A DNA stretch of 7,024 nucleotides from Candidatus Nanoarchaeia archaeon (GTDB lineage: Archaea; Nanobdellota; Nanobdellia; Tiddalikarchaeales; Tiddalikarchaeaceae), in contig JAQVLH010000055.1 of assembly GCA_028704265.1 (NCBI GenBank), positions 1-7,024 of the forward strand, written 5' to 3'. Shown piece after piece: positions 4,974-7,024 of the stretch. The position numbers and the translations under genes are program-made. Under the pieces are notes generated by a model. That model was not told the DNA's origin. It saw only the letters and a list, made by a program, of their open reading frames with translations, and did no database searches. How positions within the stretch are numbered: position 1 is the stretch's first letter; every line of letters starts with the position of its first letter.

Positions 4974-6362
4974 ATGAAGTTTAAATTAAAAGAAAGCTAT
5001 TTATTGCTGGCAATAATTATTTATTCCATATTCTTAAGATTAATTTATTTAGACTCTGATTCCATGTGGATTGATGAAACAATTTCAGCAACAGCTGCAA
5101 AAGCAATATTAACTCATGGCACTCCAATATTAGATTCTGGAATAAGTTATGATAGGGCAATAATTTTTCATTACTTAATGGCGTTTTTTATATTAATCTT
5201 TGGCGGAGATTTTGGCGCAAGATTCATTTCAGTAATCTTTGGAGCATTAACAGTCTATCTTGCTTACAAGTTTTCAAAAAAATTTATTAAAAAAAATAAT
5301 TTAATATTTCCAATACTAATTGCTCTTAGTTCTTTAGAAATCATTTATTCCAAGCAAGCAAGGTTTTATCAAGCGTTTCAATTCCTTTACTTTCTAAGTT
5401 TTTACATTTTTTATAAAATAGCAATATTGAAAGAAAAAATTTTTAGCAAGAAATGGATGGACTATTTAGCTTTAATAGTAAGTGTTTATTCTTCAATTCA
5501 TTTGCAGCCAATGGGCTACATTATAATTCCCCTATTTGTGCTAATCTATATTATTAATTTTTTTAGCAAGAAATTATTAACCAATAAATACTTCATAGCT
5601 TTCGCAATCTTAGGATTGTATTTTGTTTATTTAATAATTGCATCAAGATTAAGTACTTTAGATTATAATATAATCCCTAGAGTAATCTCCTATTTTAACC
5701 TCTACATTAGCTATTATTTTAATTATATTCCATTATTAATATTTTTAATTTTAGGAATAATCTTTGCATTAAAAGATAAAAAGTTTAATTTAAGCTTACT
5801 CGTTTATTCAATCATTCCTTTTATTGGAATATTATTTGTCAAATCTTTTGCAACAAGGTATGAGTATTTTATCCTATTTCCTTTCTTTTTTTACATAGCC
5901 TATTGCTTAAGCAGGATAAGATATAATTATTTAGTATTAATAATAATGATTTTTGCTTTTTATGGAAGCGTTTTTGACATTGATGGAATAAAATATCCTA
6001 ACCTTGATTTTTCAATGCCCTTAGCTGACTATAAAGCAGCTTATAATTATGTCAATGGAAGCAATCTATCCATTGTCAGCTCTTGGACTCCAGCATCAAC
6101 ATGGTATGGCGAAGGAGCAGATTATGCGCTAGAATATTCAATCACTGGCATGAGCGATGATGAATGGATGTTTGGAAATGTTACAGACACATTTGCAAAC
6201 GCAACAGTAATTAAAAACATTTCAAATTTTCCAAAAAACGTTCTAGTAATCCTTGACGAACAGGCAAGGAGGAAACTATCTCCTAATTATTTAGACTTCT
6301 TTAGCGCTAATTGCTCCCAAGAGTTCACAGCTTACAATATTGAAGTATTAAAGTGCGAATAA
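4974..6362 (+). CDS. Polytopic GT-C glycosyltransferase (PMT/ArnT-like)
   Basis: The 462-residue membrane protein probably transfers a sugar from a polyprenyl-phosphate carrier to a protein or glycan outside the cytoplasmic membrane. After a first span (about 8-25) the first outer loop has DSDSMWIDE (27-35), the acidic GT-C motif with Asp34-Glu35. GARFISVIFGALTVYLAYKF (81-100) and YSKQARFYQAFQFLYFLSFY (125-144) are typical of the PMT_2/family-39-like group. Further hydrophobic spans lie at about 110-123, 163-197, 206-222, 250-266, 271-290, 296-311 and 317-334, with ATRYEYFILFP at 293-303. From about 338 to the end is a soluble domain, probably extracellular, with WTPASTWYGEGADYALEY, six Asn-x-Ser/Thr sites, and Cys447 and Cys461, which could pair. 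Donor and acceptor cannot be read from sequence. It may use the sugar nucleotides made by the nucleotidyltransferase and epimerase genes upstream. Confidence 0.8.
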   Translation: MKFKLKESYLLLAIIIYSIFLRLIYLDSDSMWIDETISATAAKAILTHGTPILDSGISYDRAIIFHYLMAFFILIFGGDFGARFISVIFGALTVYLAYKFSKKFIKKNNLIFPILIALSSLEIIYSKQARFYQAFQFLYFLSFYIFYKIAILKEKIFSKKWMDYLALIVSVYSSIHLQPMGYIIIPLFVLIYIINFFSKKLLTNKYFIAFAILGLYFVYLIIASRLSTLDYNIIPRVISYFNLYISYYFNYIPLLIFLILGIIFALKDKKFNLSLLVYSIIPFIGILFVKSFATRYEYFILFPFFFYIAYCLSRIRYNYLVLIIMIFAFYGSVFDIDGIKYPNLDFSMPLADYKAAYNYVNGSNLSIVSSWTPASTWYGEGADYALEYSITGMSDDEWMFGNVTDTFANATVIKNISNFPKNVLVILDEQARRKLSPNYLDFFSANCSQEFTAYNIEVLKCE

Positions 6363-6397
6363 AAAATTAATTTTTTATTTCATTTTTTGCTTTTTTT
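6361..6397. terminator. T-rich, two-way terminator region
   Basis: Bases 6361-6376 form a perfect 16-base palindrome (A6-TTAA-T6) covering the stops of the two convergent genes. It gives a T6 run on each strand. On the plus strand, further T-runs follow at 6383-6388 and 6391-6397. Archaeal RNA polymerase stops at such T-runs, so both the glycosyltransferase mRNA and the minus-strand operon could end here. Confidence 0.55.
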
Positions 6398-6501
6398 ATG
6401 TATTTGCATTTTAAATGTATTAATCTTCCATAATAATATGTTCCAGTTCCTGAATAAACTTTTTTACCGCACAAATAGCAATTTTTAGAATTATTACTCA
6501 T
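6367..6501 (-). CDS. 44-residue Cys/His zinc-finger-like protein
   Basis: This small gene starts at ATG 6501-6499, one base after the HEPN-like gene's TGA. It has a strong Shine-Dalgarno motif GGTGAT (6506-6511) only 4 bases before the ATG, so it is surely translated with that operon. The product begins MSNNSKNCYLCGKKVYSG and contains Cys8-x2-Cys11, then after 17 residues His29-x2-Cys32 (HLKC), followed by a Lys-rich tail (KYIKKAKNEIKN). The four ligands make a C2HC zinc site, perhaps a treble-clef or zinc-ribbon knuckle, and the basic tail could contact nucleic acid. I do not recognise the family. As the third member behind a probable MNT/HEPN pair it may modulate that system, or just share its transcript. 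It converges with the glycosyltransferase gene, with 4 bases between the two stops. Confidence 0.7.
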   Translation of the reverse strand: MSNNSKNCYLCGKKVYSGTGTYYYGRLIHLKCKYIKKAKNEIKN

Positions 6502-6927
6502 TCAAATCACCTTTTTGTATACAAAATATCTTTCTGCTTGTTCTTTAAATTTTTCTATATATTCAAAAAGTTCTTTTATTTCTTCAAAATCAACATCTTT
6601 GTCAAAATGATATAATAAAGAATCTTTTAAAGAAAAAATTTTAAAATATTTAGGAATGAATTTTTTAAAAGCATCATTTGATTCAAATTCTTTATTAAAT
6701 TCAGCCATAATAATTTTATGATTAACTTTTGCATCTTCTTTTTTTACAATAAGAAGACATAAAGCTATTTTTTCTTGAATGTGAAAAAATTCATCAATTA
6801 AAGGGTATTTTAAAGAATGTTCATTTGATTCTATTAACAATTTATAATTTGATTCAATAGTTTTAAAAAATCCATTAACAATATTCCAATTTTCATCAAA
6901 ATCACTTTTGTTATACAAGTTTGGCAT
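6502..6927 (-). CDS. HEPN-like protein, partner of a probable MNT nucleotidyltransferase
   Basis: The 141-residue, all-helical-looking protein resembles HEPN domains (COG1895-like). An N-terminal helical pair includes NWNIVNGFFKTIESNYKLL; then comes HIQEKIALCLLIVK, VNHKIIMAEFNKEF (the His-x6-Phe segment before the last helices), and SLKDSLLYHFDKDVDFEEIK with FKEQAERYF at the end. In RNase HEPN proteins an Arg-x4-6-His motif cuts RNA. Here the matching place is Lys101-x5-His107, so the key Arg is replaced and RNase activity is doubtful. The start is ATG 6927-6925, not the upstream ATG at 6969. GGAG at 6937-6940 lies 9 bases before it, and the preceding gene ends at 6911, a 17-base overlap typical of coupled pairs. 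Family assignment rests on pattern and on the neighbour; a generic helical protein is the alternative. Confidence 0.6.
   Translation of the reverse strand: MPNLYNKSDFDENWNIVNGFFKTIESNYKLLIESNEHSLKYPLIDEFFHIQEKIALCLLIVKKEDAKVNHKIIMAEFNKEFESNDAFKKFIPKYFKIFSLKDSLLYHFDKDVDFEEIKELFEYIEKFKEQAERYFVYKKVI
6506..6511 (-). promoter_or_regulatory. Shine-Dalgarno GGTGAT for the 44-residue gene
   Basis: On the minus strand GGTGAT, perfectly complementary to AUCACC of the 16S 3' end, lies 4 bases before the ATG and overlaps the last codons of the HEPN-like gene. It is the strongest argument that the tiny gene is real. Confidence 0.65.
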
Positions 6928-7024
6928 ATTCTTTAGCTCCTTCCAATACTTTTCCTTCAAAATGCACATTAGAAATTAACGGATCATTGTCTTTTAATCT
7001 TTTTATGAATTCATTTTTTGATAA
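6911..7024 (-). CDS. Probable MNT-type nucleotidyltransferase, C-terminal end only
   Basis: An open frame enters from the right edge and stops with TAA at 6913-6911, giving 37 residues. It reads LSKNEFIKRLKDNDPLI, then VLEGAKEYAKLV. This fits the tail of minimal nucleotidyltransferase (MNT) proteins, where an EF(L/I)-x-(R/K)L-x-x-(N/G)DPLI stretch is followed by a VL-x-G ending. The catalytic GS-x10-D-x-D region would lie outside the window, so the call rests on the tail and on the HEPN-like gene that follows. MNT proteins are antitoxins that can AMPylate their HEPN partner. Its 3' end overlaps that partner by 17 bases and also carries the partner's GGAG ribosome binding site. Confidence 0.55.
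   Translation of the reverse strand, partial: LSKNEFIKRLKDNDPLISNVHFEGKVLEGAKEYAKLV
6937..6940 (-). promoter_or_regulatory. Shine-Dalgarno GGAG deciding the HEPN-like start
   Basis: GGAG on the minus strand, 9 bases before the ATG at 6927, selects this start over the ATG at 6969. The 14 residues between those ATGs are read in the other frame as the upstream protein. Confidence 0.6.

Noticed and set aside
6928..6969. ATG at 6969 as start of the HEPN-like gene
   Set aside because: GGAG is correctly spaced before the ATG at 6927, and the 14 extra codons lie within the end of the upstream gene in another frame.
1..7024. CRISPR array, tRNA, rRNA, riboswitch or insertion sequence
   Set aside because: I saw no regularly spaced repeats, cloverleaf-like segments, long GC-rich RNA-gene stretches or transposase motifs. 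Short AT-rich repeats are expected from composition.

Overview
This AT-rich window looks archaeal, most likely from a small-genome DPANN-type lineage (Woesearchaeota/Pacearchaeota-like; the lineage is inference). Five promoters carry a TATA-like element centred 26-28 bases before the start codon. That spacing leaves almost no leader and is typical of archaeal leaderless transcription. Genes inside operons instead use Shine-Dalgarno motifs (GGAG, GGTGAT, GAGG), and gene ends show T-runs of the archaeal terminator kind.

Layout. At 3-320 (+) is the C-terminal end of a PD-(D/E)XK nuclease with a Cys cluster. It converges with and overlaps an unrecognised 182-residue gene (303-851, -). At 955-1698 (+) is a sugar-1-phosphate nucleotidyltransferase. 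A broken ORF6N/PLD-like gene follows (1769-2680, +), interrupted by a single in-frame TAA. A UDP-glucuronate 4-epimerase-type enzyme lies at 2731-3678 (+). Next is an accessory islet: a truncated BRO-N gene (3801-4070), a RHH/RelE toxin-antitoxin pair (4107-4603) with a phased palindromic operator, and a frameshifted, 5'-truncated COG2865-type winged-helix remnant (about 4611-4914). A polytopic GT-C/PMT-like glycosyltransferase occupies 4974-6362 (+). On the minus strand, running in from beyond the right edge, is a compact operon: the tail of a probable MNT-type nucleotidyltransferase (6911-7024), a HEPN-like protein (6502-6927) and a 44-residue Cys/His protein (6367-6501).

The three intact sugar genes (nucleotide-sugar synthesis, C4 epimerisation and a membrane glycosyltransferase) suggest surface-glycan or protein-glycosylation work. 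Each has its own promoter rather than sharing an operon. The gaps between them are filled by virus- or plasmid-type genes in decay (ORF6N, BRO-N, COG2865) plus one intact toxin-antitoxin pair, so these gaps appear to be landing sites for mobile genes.

Once the broken genes are counted, no stretch longer than about 115 bases lacks a gene or gene remnant. I saw no rRNA, tRNA, CRISPR array or intact transposase.
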